From Bacteroidota bacterium (GTDB lineage Bacteria > Bacteroidota > Bacteroidia > Chitinophagales > Chitinophagaceae): DNA of 64,000 nt. How positions within the stretch are numbered: position 1 is the first letter of the stretch; each line of letters begins with the position of its first letter. Location of the stretch: positions 62,001-126,000 of the forward strand of contig CANHGW010000003.1 in NCBI GenBank assembly GCA_947460175.1, in the 5' to 3' direction. The position numbers and the translations under genes were made by a program. This document shows, one piece after another, positions 8,742-16,953 of this stretch. Below the pieces are notes generated by a model. It was not told the DNA's origin, searched no databases, and was given only the letters and a program-made list of their open reading frames with translations.

Positions 8742-9920
8742 ATGATTTTAGCATCACGTCTCTCTAAAATAGATGAACCACAAACAATTCGTATGGCAAA
8801 ACTGAGCCGCGAATTAAGAGCACAAGGTAAAGACATCATTGATCTTAGCCTTGGAGAACCCGACTTTAAAACCCCTGATCATATTGTAGCCGCTGCAGTG
8901 CAAGCCATGAAAGATGGATACACTAAATATCCCCCCGTTGCAGGTTTCCCGGAATTAAGACAAGCTATTTCTGACAAATTCAATCGAGATAATCATCTCG
9001 AATATGCCCCAGATCAAGTCATGGTGAGCACGGGCGCTAAACAATGTATTGCCAATGCTATGTTGAGCATTGTGAACGATGGAGACGAAGTGATAGTTCC
9101 AGCACCATTTTGGGTTACTTATGCCGATTTGGTAAAACTAGCCGATGGAACGGTCGTGCAAGTGAATGGTAAATTTGACAATGATTTTAAAATCACAGCA
9201 CAACAATTGCAAAATGCCATCACACCCAAAACAAAACTTTTTATTTTCTCTTCACCTTGTAATCCTACAGGATCCATTTACTCACGAGAAGAATTAAAAG
9301 AATTGGCCGATGTATTTATTCAACATCCATCAATATTTATTATTTCGGATGAGATATATGAATACATCAATTTTGAAGGTACGCATGAAAGTATTGCACA
9401 ATTTCCTGAACTTAAAAATCAGGTAATCATAGTAAACGGCTTATCCAAAGGCTACGCAATGACTGGTTGGCGATTAGGCTATATGGCCGGTCCAAAGGAT
9501 GTGATACAAGCTTGCGAAAAAATTCAAAGCCAATTTACTTCAGGTCCAAATTCTATCACACAGCGAGCTGCAATCACAGCACTCAATGGCGATATGCAAC
9601 CTACCTATGACATGCAAAAAGCATTCAAAGAACGTAGAGATTATCTTGTACATGCCTTACGTGAAATAAAAGGTCTCAAAGTAAATAACCCACCCGGTGC
9701 ATTTTATGTATTCCCCGATGTAAGTGATTATTTCGGCAAAAAAGATATTCATACTGCCGAAGAATTATGTATGTACTTATTAGACAAAGCGCAAGTAAGT
9801 TGTGTAACAGGTGAAGCGTTTGGCGATCCACATTGCATACGCATTTCGTATGCTACCTCACTCGACAAGCTAAAAGAAGCTGTAACAAGAATAAAAAAAG
9901 CATTGGAAGAACTAGGATAA
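8742..9920 (+). CDS. aspC: Class I pyridoxal-phosphate aminotransferase (aspartate type)
   Basis: 392 residues. It transfers the amino group of aspartate (possibly also aromatic or prephenate substrates) to 2-oxoglutarate. Visible are LSLGEPDFKTPDHI near residue 37, GAKQCIANAML near 100, the SPCNPTGS loop near 170, ISDEIYEY near 205, and the PLP-lysine motif NGLSKGYAMTGWRLGY near 235, all diagnostic of the I-gamma subgroup. C-terminal RISYATS supplies the substrate carboxylate-binding Arg. tcdA follows after 28 bases. Substrate choice between aspartate and aromatic acids cannot be settled by eye. Confidence 0.9.
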   Translation: MILASRLSKIDEPQTIRMAKLSRELRAQGKDIIDLSLGEPDFKTPDHIVAAAVQAMKDGYTKYPPVAGFPELRQAISDKFNRDNHLEYAPDQVMVSTGAKQCIANAMLSIVNDGDEVIVPAPFWVTYADLVKLADGTVVQVNGKFDNDFKITAQQLQNAITPKTKLFIFSSPCNPTGSIYSREELKELADVFIQHPSIFIISDEIYEYINFEGTHESIAQFPELKNQVIIVNGLSKGYAMTGWRLGYMAGPKDVIQACEKIQSQFTSGPNSITQRAAITALNGDMQPTYDMQKAFKERRDYLVHALREIKGLKVNNPPGAFYVFPDVSDYFGKKDIHTAEELCMYLLDKAQVSCVTGEAFGDPHCIRISYATSLDKLKEAVTRIKKALEELG

Positions 9921-9948
9921 TAACTAGACACCTCATTAATTTCATTTT

Positions 9949-10725
9949 ATGTTTTCTACACCTATTTGGCTTGAACGCACCGAATTACTAGTCGGAAATG
10001 AACAATTAGAAAAACTATCCAATACCAATGTGCTTATAGTAGGACTTGGTGGTGTGGGAAGTTTTGCCGCTGAATTTATAGCACGTGCAGGTGTTGGCAA
10101 AATGACAATCGTGGATGGCGATGTGGTAGATATTACCAATATCAATCGGCAACTACCTGCATTACATTCCACCGTGAAAGTAAGCAAAGCTGAGTTAATG
10201 CGTGATCGATTAATGGATATAAATCCGAATATTGATCTCACCACTATCAATCAATTTCTTAACCCTGACGAAACTACGACTGTAGTCAATAGTCAGGACT
10301 ATGATTATGTATTAGACTGTATCGATTCTATTACACCAAAACTTCACCTAATAAAAGCAGCCAAAGAAAAAGGTTGTAAAATAATAAGTAGTATGGGTGC
10401 AGGTGGCAAGGTAGATTCTATGAAAATTAAATATGCCGATATTTCTAAAACACATATGTGTCCATTCGCATTTTACATACGTAAGCGATTACGCAAGGAA
10501 GGCGTATACTCAGGTGTGATGGCGGTTTTCTCAGAAGAAGTTGCCAATAGAGCATCCATCAAAGAAACAGATGGCAGTAATTACAAAAAATCGTTTTACG
10601 GAACCATATCCTATATACCTGCTTTGTTTGGATTAAATATGGCATCGTGGGTTATACGAGATGCTTGTGGCTTATTTGAACCTACCCCACTTTGTGTTCC
10701 TAAAAAAGATAAGCGTGAGAAATAG
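9949..10725 (+). CDS. tcdA: tRNA threonylcarbamoyladenosine dehydratase TcdA
   Basis: 258 residues of the E1-like family. It uses ATP to cyclise t6A37 of tRNA to ct6A. Visible are RTELLVG near residue 10, the adenylation Rossmann motif GLGGVGSFAAEFIARAGVG near 33, DGDVVDITNINRQ near 55, DCIDSITPKL near 122, SSMGAGGKVD near 145, and the DISKTHMCPFA segment where TcdA enzymes keep their conserved region. The C-terminal membrane-facing helix (GLNMASWVIRDAC) is present. It ends in a 22-bp palindrome that includes the stop codon. Confidence 0.93.
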   Translation: MFSTPIWLERTELLVGNEQLEKLSNTNVLIVGLGGVGSFAAEFIARAGVGKMTIVDGDVVDITNINRQLPALHSTVKVSKAELMRDRLMDINPNIDLTTINQFLNPDETTTVVNSQDYDYVLDCIDSITPKLHLIKAAKEKGCKIISSMGAGGKVDSMKIKYADISKTHMCPFAFYIRKRLRKEGVYSGVMAVFSEEVANRASIKETDGSNYKKSFYGTISYIPALFGLNMASWVIRDACGLFEPTPLCVPKKDKREK

Positions 10726-10738
10726 AATTCTATTTCTC
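10717..10738. repeat. 22-bp perfect palindrome overlapping the tcdA stop codon
   Basis: GAGAAATAGAA followed at once by its reverse complement. It lies between the convergent tcdA and metalloprotease genes and may act as a bidirectional transcription end, though it has no loop and only a weak T-run. Confidence 0.45.
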
Positions 10739-10751
10739 TAACTTATAGAAT

Positions 10752-11402
10752 CTATATTTTCTCTTGCGCTTCGTGATACTTGGAACTAAAACTGCCTATG
10801 ACCTTTTTATTCGATTTTAGTAAACCTGCTAGGTTTAAATCATCAATATCAGATTGTAATACCCTACGATGTATAGGATAAATGGTTCCACCTTTTTCGC
10901 CAGCGGCTACCATTGGGTCGTATTGATATTCGGCATCTACCAATGTACCTCGAGGAAACATAATACCAGGAATGCCTTTACCACGTATATCTAAATCATC
11001 AGGATGAGGTAAGCCAAGTGTATGGCCATATTCATGAGCCGCTGTTGTACTTCCCTTGTATAAATTATCGAGCAAAAAATAGCCTGTATTACATCCCAAT
11101 CCATCGACGTAGGATATGTTGCCAAGTGCAAAATCTTCAATTCGAAAATAATTATTTCGTGGATTTGTATTGGCTACTATATCGAATGGTTTTAAATCTG
11201 GAAACAGATATACACTTGAGACAAAATTGACTAAATAAGGAAGTTGATTCATCCAAACCAATCCTCGTGGTTGATTCCACATATCATTGATTTCCTCCTC
11301 CATATTTCTTCGTATTTCTTCTCCAATAGCATTACCATATAAAAAAATATTAGAATAGATGTAAATCTGTAGCTTTTCCTGATTGACTTCGAGAATACCC
11401 AT
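10752..11402 (-). CDS. Putative zinc metalloprotease (HExxH...H type)
   Basis: 216 residues from the ATG at 11402. The motif AAHEYGHTLGLPH (about 135-147) is the extended HExxHxxGxxH zinc site of metzincins such as matrixins; a downstream Met-turn could be GIMFPRG. There is no signal peptide, so it seems cytosolic, which is unusual for this class. A longer frame to 11438 is rejected because the promoter box at 11409-11416 lies inside it. It is convergent with tcdA. Substrate unknown; the family assignment beyond metzincin-like is uncertain. Confidence 0.7.
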   Translation of the reverse strand: MGILEVNQEKLQIYIYSNIFLYGNAIGEEIRRNMEEEINDMWNQPRGLVWMNQLPYLVNFVSSVYLFPDLKPFDIVANTNPRNNYFRIEDFALGNISYVDGLGCNTGYFLLDNLYKGSTTAAHEYGHTLGLPHPDDLDIRGKGIPGIMFPRGTLVDAEYQYDPMVAAGEKGGTIYPIHRRVLQSDIDDLNLAGLLKSNKKVIGSFSSKYHEAQEKI

Positions 11403-11408
11403 TAAATT

Positions 11409-11416
11409 CAAATATA
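11409..11416 (-). promoter_or_regulatory. -7 box TATATTTG of the metalloprotease gene
   Basis: TAnnTTTG match on the minus strand, 6 bases upstream of the ATG at 11402; decides the start. Confidence 0.65.
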
Positions 11417-11436
11417 GGCTATGATTGGGTTTTGTC

Positions 11437-11471
11437 AAAAATAAAAAGGAGTCCCTTATCGGAACTCCTTT
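11437..11471 (-). terminator. Rho-independent terminator after rpmE2
   Basis: Minus-strand stem AAAGGAGTTCC / GGGACTCCTTT around a short loop, followed by TTATTTTTG. It lies 22 bases after the rpmE2 stop. Confidence 0.75.
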
Positions 11472-11492
11472 GATATAAAACAGTTTAAAAAA

Positions 11493-11744
11493 TTATTTTT
11501 TCTTAGCGTAACGTTTGTTGAATTTGTCGATACGACCTGCTGTATCCAACAAGATATTTTTACCTGTATAAAATGGATGAGATGTATTAGAAACCTCCAA
11601 TTTGATTACTGGATACTCATTACCATCTTCCCAAACCATCGTATCACTTGATTTGGCAGTTGAACGTGATAAAAAAGCTGATTCATTACTCATATCTTTA
11701 AATATGACCATTCTGTAGTTCTCTGGGTGTATACCTTGTTTCAT
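11493..11744 (-). CDS. rpmE2: 50S ribosomal protein L31 type B
   Basis: 83 residues. Begins MKQGIHPENYRMVIFKDMSN and contains SHPFYTGKNILLDTAGRIDKF, the type B (zinc-free) L31 signature; no CxxC zinc site is present. It has its own promoter box and terminator, so it is probably transcribed alone. Confidence 0.97.
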   Translation of the reverse strand: MKQGIHPENYRMVIFKDMSNESAFLSRSTAKSSDTMVWEDGNEYPVIKLEVSNTSHPFYTGKNILLDTAGRIDKFNKRYAKKK

Positions 11745-11797
11745 TTGTTATTTATTTTAGTGCATGATACTAACCATGCTTCGTTTTAAAAGGAATG

Positions 11798-11805
11798 CAA
11801 AGGTA
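11798..11805 (-). promoter_or_regulatory. -7 box TACCTTTG of rpmE2
   Basis: TAnnTTTG match on the minus strand followed by CATTCC, 53 bases upstream of the rpmE2 ATG. Confidence 0.65.
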
Positions 11806-11854
11806 GACATTATTATTAATTTGAACAATTTTTTTTGCTAAAAAAGCTTAAAAA

Positions 11855-12346
11855 CTAGCTTTTCATATTTATAAACTGCAAAGGAAGCTTCAAATCAGTG
11901 GTTTTACACAATTGTATGACATCTTGCAGGTCATCAATTTTCTTGGCTGTAACGCGAATAATATCATCCATAATAGCTGCTTGAACCTTCAATCCTGAGT
12001 CTTTTACCAATTTTACTATCTTTTTGGCATCGTCTTGCGCCAATCCATTTTTGACTTTAATTTCCTTTTTTACTATTTTACCTGATGGGAAAGCTTCTTT
12101 ACTCAAATCGTAACAATTGGCATCTAAGCCTTGACGCATAGATCTAGAAACTAATACATCAAGAATTTGTTCCATTTGCATGTCACTATCAGCTTCAAGA
12201 TTGAGTTTATAATCTTTTTTATTAAGCTCTATGACTACATGTGAACCTTTAAAATCAAACCGATTCGTAATTTCTTTTTTCACAGTATTAATTGCATTAT
12301 CAAGCGTTTGTAAATCTACTTTGCTAGCTATATCAAATGATGGCAT
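11855..12346 (-). CDS. yajQ: YajQ family nucleotide-binding protein
   Basis: 163 residues, matching the family's usual length. Begins MPSFDIASKVDLQTLDNAIN; contains NRFDFKGS near residue 32, ADSDMQMEQILDVL near 55, and ends DLPLQF-like (LKLPLQFINMKS). YajQ proteins are two-domain cytosolic proteins; some bind cyclic di-GMP and act with transcription factors. Whether this one binds c-di-GMP is not visible. Confidence 0.95.
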   Translation of the reverse strand: MPSFDIASKVDLQTLDNAINTVKKEITNRFDFKGSHVVIELNKKDYKLNLEADSDMQMEQILDVLVSRSMRQGLDANCYDLSKEAFPSGKIVKKEIKVKNGLAQDDAKKIVKLVKDSGLKVQAAIMDDIIRVTAKKIDDLQDVIQLCKTTDLKLPLQFINMKS

Positions 12347-12365
12347 GATGAATTTGTTTTAAATG

Positions 12366-12373
12366 CAAAAATA
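12366..12373 (-). promoter_or_regulatory. -7 box TATTTTTG of yajQ
   Basis: TAnnTTTG match on the minus strand followed by CATTT, 19 bases upstream of the yajQ ATG. Confidence 0.6.
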
Positions 12374-12400
12374 GGTAAATTGATTGGAGAAAGAAAGCTT

Positions 12401-13111
12401 TTAACAACGCGCTGTCTTTCGTTTTTGACCAATTTTATTCATTTTCTCCATTTTTTCAAGATAAGGGATTACTTCTGGCACTTTGCATGCTGTATCGCCC
12501 ATATTGACATACACATCCCCAATCTTAGATGCTATTTTTTTAGCATCTTCGGTCATATCAGGTATGTAGGCACCAACAGAAAGTATGAAACCATTCATAG
12601 TGTATCTCACACGGTTGTGAGCATTGTGTATTTCTTTTGCTACGTGAGACATCAGACCCTTGATTTGTTTTTTGTCAATAGTTTCATTGGGCGTTATACT
12701 TATGAACAAACTAAGAGTAGCCCATCCTGCAGATGCAATATTTTCTTTTGAGGAAGCAATCCATTCCAAGGCTAACTCCATGGCATAAGGGCTCTCGGCT
12801 GCTACAAATGGAACTGTATATTCGCTAATCATATGCCATGTGCTGTTTTTTGCCCATTTGTTTAAGTCTGCTTTGGTCATCTTGGTTTCATCTCCTATTA
12901 AACCTGCTAGGTACATAGCATCTGAATTACCAGTATCATAGAGCCCTTTTGCCAATGTATGATTCTTTTTCACTCGTTTCACAATCGTTTTCAAATCCCC
13001 CACTTTCACTCCAAACATGTTTGAAGGCGCTCCATGCCGCATAAATGTTTTACGAGTTTGTTCAGTACCCATTTTTTCAAGTTCTAGCATAATTAATTCA
13101 ACTGTATCCAT
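12401..13111 (-). CDS. DNA alkylation repair protein (AlkD-like HEAT protein)
   Basis: 236 residues. The AlkD family removes bulky or cationic alkylated bases using a solenoid of HEAT-like helices. Visible are the opening KMGTEQTRKTFMRHGAPSNM (about 13-32), VKVGDLKTIVKRVKKNH, and ALEWIASSKENIASAGWATLS with the conserved Trp-Ala near 125. Catalytic residues of AlkD are not certain by eye, and many homologues have no proven glycosylase activity. It is divergent from clpS with a 45-base gap. Confidence 0.85.
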   Translation of the reverse strand: MDTVELIMLELEKMGTEQTRKTFMRHGAPSNMFGVKVGDLKTIVKRVKKNHTLAKGLYDTGNSDAMYLAGLIGDETKMTKADLNKWAKNSTWHMISEYTVPFVAAESPYAMELALEWIASSKENIASAGWATLSLFISITPNETIDKKQIKGLMSHVAKEIHNAHNRVRYTMNGFILSVGAYIPDMTEDAKKIASKIGDVYVNMGDTACKVPEVIPYLEKMEKMNKIGQKRKTARC

Positions 13112-13141
13112 CTTGATGTATTTTTGAAAGGATAAAATTAA

Positions 13142-13149
13142 TAACTTTG
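13142..13149 (+). promoter_or_regulatory. -7 box TAACTTTG of clpS-aat
   Basis: TAnnTTTG match followed by CATT, 7 bases before the clpS ATG; predicts a nearly leaderless transcript. Confidence 0.65.
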
Positions 13150-13156
13150 CATTGAA

Positions 13157-13456
13157 ATGAATACTAAGGAAGAATATAGTTCGGAAGAATCTTTTGAAAC
13201 GGATGTTTTAGAAATGACGGGTGATATGTTTACACTCATTGTATGGAATGATGATGTAAATACATTTGACTGGGTCATAAAAGCCCTCATGGAAATATGC
13301 AATCATGATAAAGATCAAGCTGAACAATGTGCTATGTTTATTCATTTTCAAGGAAAATATGCAGTAAAGCATGGCGATTACGACACACTCAAACCAATGT
13401 GTGTAGCTATAACAGACAGGGGCATCAATGCCACTGTAGAAGAATTGGCTTCATAA
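13157..13456 (+). CDS. clpS: ATP-dependent Clp protease adaptor ClpS
   Basis: 99 residues. ClpS binds proteins with destabilising N-terminal residues and hands them to ClpA/ClpC-ClpP. Visible are IVWNDDVNTFDWVI (the DD and N of the N-degron pocket, about residues 28-41), HDKDQAEQCAMFIHFQGK near 50-67, and the C-terminal GDYDTLKP. It is followed after 3 bases by aat, which creates such N-degrons, so the pair forms a compact N-degron operon. Confidence 0.95.
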   Translation: MNTKEEYSSEESFETDVLEMTGDMFTLIVWNDDVNTFDWVIKALMEICNHDKDQAEQCAMFIHFQGKYAVKHGDYDTLKPMCVAITDRGINATVEELAS

Positions 13457-13459
13457 ATC

Positions 13460-14098
13460 ATGCCTGTATTTGAACTCAATCAATCCATTCAATTTCCGTC
13501 TCCATTTCTTGCAGAATCCGATGGTCTACTTGCTATAGGTGGCGACTTATCCTTAGAGCGATTACTGACTGCCTATAAACATGGCATTTTCCCATGGTAT
13601 AGTGAGGATGAACCCATCTTATGGTATAGCCCCGATCCTCGATTTGTATTATTTCCTTCCAACTTGAAGGTTAGCAAGAGTATGAAACAATTTCTACAAA
13701 AAAGCAATCTAGAATTCAAGATGAATATATCATTTGAACAAGTCATACATCATTGTAAAACGAATCAACGAAAAAATCAAGATGGAACTTGGATTACTGA
13801 TGAAATGGAACAAGCTTATATCGAATTACATCAAAAAGGTATTGCACATAGTGCTGAATGCTGGCTAGATGGAGAGCTCAAAGGTGGATTATATGGCATC
13901 ATGCTCGAAAAGGTATTTTGTGGCGAAAGCATGTTCAGTCTCTCTCCTAATTGCAGCAAATTTGCATTCATTCATTTTGTCAACTATCTTAAAACACGTT
14001 CTATACAATTAATCGATTGTCAAGTTCATACTCATCACTTAGAAAGTTTGGGAGCCGAAATGATTTCACGAAAGGAGTACTTGAAGTATTTGGATTGA
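13460..14098 (+). CDS. aat: Leucyl/phenylalanyl-tRNA--protein transferase
   Basis: 212 residues. It attaches Leu or Phe from tRNA to the N-terminus of proteins starting with Arg or Lys, making ClpS substrates. Visible are FPSPFLAESDGLLAIGGDLS (about 11-30), GIFPWYSEDEPILWYSPDPR (about 43-62), GTWITDEM near 112, HSAECW near 133 and GGLYGIMLEKVFCGESMFS near 142, all family landmarks. It is co-transcribed with clpS (3-base gap). prfB follows after 39 bases from its own promoter box. Confidence 0.96.
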   Translation: MPVFELNQSIQFPSPFLAESDGLLAIGGDLSLERLLTAYKHGIFPWYSEDEPILWYSPDPRFVLFPSNLKVSKSMKQFLQKSNLEFKMNISFEQVIHHCKTNQRKNQDGTWITDEMEQAYIELHQKGIAHSAECWLDGELKGGLYGIMLEKVFCGESMFSLSPNCSKFAFIHFVNYLKTRSIQLIDCQVHTHHLESLGAEMISRKEYLKYLD

Positions 14099-14124
14099 TC
14101 AAAACAAAATTCGTGAAACCTTCT

Positions 14125-14132
14125 TACATTTG
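14125..14132 (+). promoter_or_regulatory. -7 box TACATTTG of prfB
   Basis: TAnnTTTG match ending 5 bases before the prfB ATG. Confidence 0.65.
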
Positions 14133-14137
14133 TCCTT

Positions 14138-15232
14138 ATGACAATAGAACAAATCAAGGAAAAAAGAGAGCGTGTAATGGCCTTACATTCCTTCCTTGCT
14201 ATTGATGAAAAGAAAAATAAAATTGAGAATGATAAACAACTGAGTTTGTCTGCAGGATTTTGGGATGATAATGTGCGAGCCACTGCTATCTTAAAAGAAA
14301 TAAAAACTAACTCCTATTGGGTAGACATGTATGAAAAGGTCAATCAACACCTTGAAGATTTTATCGTCATGTTTGAATTTTGGAAGGCAGGAGAAGCGAA
14401 CGAAGAAGATGCTAAACAAGCTTTTGAATTACTAAATACTTCAATTGATGATTTAGAATTTAAAAGTACCCTGAATCAACCTGAAGATGAAATGCCGGCT
14501 GTAATGACAATTAATTCAGGAGCTGGTGGAACTGAAAGTCAGGATTGGGCAGAAATGCTTTTACGAATGTATCGAATGTATGGCGAAAAAAATGGATTCA
14601 AAGTAAGTGAAATAGATATACAATGGGGTGATGGCGCTGGTATCAAACAAGCTACTATTGAGATCGAAGGCCCATTTGCCTATGGACTACTCAAATCTGA
14701 AAATGGCGTACATCGTCTTGTACGTATTTCTCCATTCGATAGCAATGCACGTCGTCATACATCGTTTGCCTCTGTATTCGTATATCCACTAGTAGATGAT
14801 ACGATTGAAATCGAAGTAAATCCCGCAGATATTGAATGGGAATTTTTCAGAGCGGGCGGTAAGGGTGGTCAAAATGTAAATAAAGTTGAAACAGCTGTTC
14901 GGCTTAAACATATTCCAAGTGGCATCATACTTGAATGTCAGCAAGCACGTACACAAGGCGAAAACAGGGAGAAGGCAATAAAAATGCTTAAATCGCAGTT
15001 ATATGAAAAAGAATTGCAACGACAAGAAGAATTGAAAAACAAATCCAATTCAAGTAAGAAAAAAATCGAATGGGGGTCACAAATCAGATCGTATGTATTT
15101 CATCCATATAAAATGATCAAGGATCATCGCACTGATTATGAAGTAGGCAATGTGGGTCCAGTAATGGATGGCGAATTAGATGGTTTTATCAAAGCTTACT
15201 TGATGCTTGGCAATACAGTCGAAAACAATTAA
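14138..15232 (+). CDS. prfB: Peptide chain release factor 2 (no programmed frameshift)
   Basis: 364 residues. RF2 recognises UGA and UAA and triggers peptide release. Visible are [16 protein letters not shown] near residue 128, the RF2 stop-codon motif SPF ([15 protein letters not shown], near 196) and the catalytic GGQ loop [19 protein letters not shown] near 240. In many bacteria prfB has an in-frame UGA after about codon 25 that needs +1 frameshifting; here the corresponding stretch ([10 protein letters not shown]) is continuous, so the autoregulatory frameshift is absent. Confidence 0.96.
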   Translation: MTIEQIKEKRERVMALHSFLAIDEKKNKIENDKQLSLSAGFWDDNVRATAILKEIKTNSYWVDMYEKVNQHLEDFIVMFEFWKAGEANEEDAKQAFELLNTSIDDLEFKSTLNQPEDEMPAVMTINSGAGGTESQDWAEMLLRMYRMYGEKNGFKVSEIDIQWGDGAGIKQATIEIEGPFAYGLLKSENGVHRLVRISPFDSNARRHTSFASVFVYPLVDDTIEIEVNPADIEWEFFRAGGKGGQNVNKVETAVRLKHIPSGIILECQQARTQGENREKAIKMLKSQLYEKELQRQEELKNKSNSSKKKIEWGSQIRSYVFHPYKMIKDHRTDYEVGNVGPVMDGELDGFIKAYLMLGNTVENN

Positions 15233-15255
15233 TTTTAATTATCAAATTCAATCAT

Positions 15256-16278
15256 TTGAAAAAAAGCGGGTTCATATTATTCTTTCTTATGCTAACTGCA
15301 CATGTATTGCATGCGCAGATAAAGGGATTTTATGATGGCAATACGTATTACATCGAAGAAATTGTTCGTAATCCACCGTTGAAAAAATCAACTTATTTAT
15401 CTTTCAATTTTGGCCCTTCAAATTATTTAGGAGATTTAGGTGGCAACGAAGGAACAGGTCGGAAATTTATTTATGATAATAATTTCAAGAAGCGTACATT
15501 TTTTTATGGCATATCACTTTCCTATCTTAGAAGAGAAGCTTTAGGACTTCGTCTGAGTTATAATACAGGGCAAATAGCTGGCAGTGATCGGGATGTAGAA
15601 TTTAAAACAAAAAATGACAATGCCTATACCCGATACAAACGAAATCTTGATTTCAGATCCAAAATCAATGAAGGTAGTTTGATGATTGAACTATTTCCTT
15701 TTAAATTTATAAATTATCATAAATCAATTCATCAATGGAATTTTCAGCCTTATTTAATTGGTGGAATAGGATTATTTAGTTTCAATCCACAAGGAAGTTA
15801 TTTTGATGAAATAGCTGATGATTATGTTTGGGTCGATCTAAAACCCCTTCGTACTGAAGGTCAAGGTATGAAAGAATACCCTACACGAAAACCATATGAA
15901 TTGACACAATTCAATATCCCATTTGGAGCAGGATTTAGATATGAAATTGGAAATAAAACAAGTTTATCGTTTGAGTTTATAGGTCGTCATCTTTTTACTG
16001 ATTATCTAGATGATGTAAGTACAAATTATATTGACCCTAAAAATTATTCATCTTATTTTACAGGCGAAACCTTAGAACTTGCAACTATTTTAAATAATAA
16101 ATCGAATTTAATTGATCCAGACAACCCATACAACGCTGGTCAACAAAGAGGAAATCCATCCTATCGAGATTATTATTATTCAATGAATGTTAAACTATCA
16201 ATTCGAATTAGCAAATTGAAAGTTCCTAACTTTCTACGAAAGCATTACAAGTATGACAATAATGAAATTTGCGAATAG
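15256..16278 (+). CDS. Outer-membrane beta-barrel protein (DUF6089-like)
   Basis: 340 residues from a TTG start 23 bases after prfB; no better ATG is near. A signal peptide ends at HAQ (about residue 21). The mature part opens with STYLSFNFGPSNYLGDLGGNEG, resembling the FSNYLGDL-type strand of Bacteroidota DUF6089 barrels, then has alternating aromatic/polar strands and ends SIRISKLKVP-like with basic residues. Predicted to sit in the outer membrane; function unknown. Confidence 0.72.
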   Translation: MKKSGFILFFLMLTAHVLHAQIKGFYDGNTYYIEEIVRNPPLKKSTYLSFNFGPSNYLGDLGGNEGTGRKFIYDNNFKKRTFFYGISLSYLRREALGLRLSYNTGQIAGSDRDVEFKTKNDNAYTRYKRNLDFRSKINEGSLMIELFPFKFINYHKSIHQWNFQPYLIGGIGLFSFNPQGSYFDEIADDYVWVDLKPLRTEGQGMKEYPTRKPYELTQFNIPFGAGFRYEIGNKTSLSFEFIGRHLFTDYLDDVSTNYIDPKNYSSYFTGETLELATILNNKSNLIDPDNPYNAGQQRGNPSYRDYYYSMNVKLSIRISKLKVPNFLRKHYKYDNNEICE

Positions 16279-16307
16279 ATTAGCTATTCAACTCATTTAA
16301 TTACTAT

Positions 16308-16847
16308 TTATTTTTTCTTGTATTCATTTTCTAATATTGCAAAAAAGTATCCATCTTTCCATTCCCCTCGAATAGGTAATTTTGCTCTCATGGTTCCTTC
16401 CAATTTCATCCCTACTTTTTCAAGTACTCGTCGAGAAGCAACATTTTCAGTAGCGCATCCTGCTTCTACTCTATGCATACATAAAGTATAAAAACAAAAA
16501 TCCAATGATGCAAATACCAATTCAGTAGCGTAACCTTGATTCCAAAAGTTTAAATTTAACTTATACCAAAGCTCGGCACTTTTATATTTTTGTTTTCCGA
16601 TATTTATTCCAAGCATTCCAATGAAAGTAAGGTCATGCAAAAAAACCGAAAATATATATTTCGAGGGTGGAGTCTCTTCGCAACAGTTAATCCAATCCAT
16701 TAAATATAATCGAGTTGTGTCAATAGAATCAGGCAAGCCTAAAGTGTTATATTGATCCGTTTCTGGAATTGAATTCAACCTATGAATATCATCTAGGTCT
16801 TTCAATTCTACTATTTTAAGCAATAATCGTTGAGTATTCAACTCCAT
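16308..16847 (-). CDS. GNAT acetyltransferase, RimJ/RimL type
   Basis: 179 residues. Opens LNTQRLLLKIVELKDLDDIH, the RimJ-like start, and has the acetyl-CoA region WNQGYATELVFASLDFCF near 105 and the characteristic RVEAGCATENVASRRVLEKVGMKLEGTMR (about 126-154). These enzymes acetylate protein N-termini or small amines; the substrate here is unknown. Flanked by unrelated secreted-protein genes. Confidence 0.88.
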   Translation of the reverse strand: MELNTQRLLLKIVELKDLDDIHRLNSIPETDQYNTLGLPDSIDTTRLYLMDWINCCEETPPSKYIFSVFLHDLTFIGMLGINIGKQKYKSAELWYKLNLNFWNQGYATELVFASLDFCFYTLCMHRVEAGCATENVASRRVLEKVGMKLEGTMRAKLPIRGEWKDGYFFAILENEYKKK

Positions 16848-16953
16848 TCCGTAAATTTAAATTTTAAATTCTATTAATTATTCAAATGCTTTCCAACAAA
16901 TAATTTATAATGAACGTCTTTTTATTAAATCATCATTAGAATTAAACATACCA

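Noticed and set aside
10752-11438. Start at 11438 for the metalloprotease
   Set aside because: A TATATTTG promoter box lies between this start and the ATG at 11402.
12380-12751. 123-residue plus-strand frame
   Set aside because: Antisense to the AlkD-like gene, without any family pattern.
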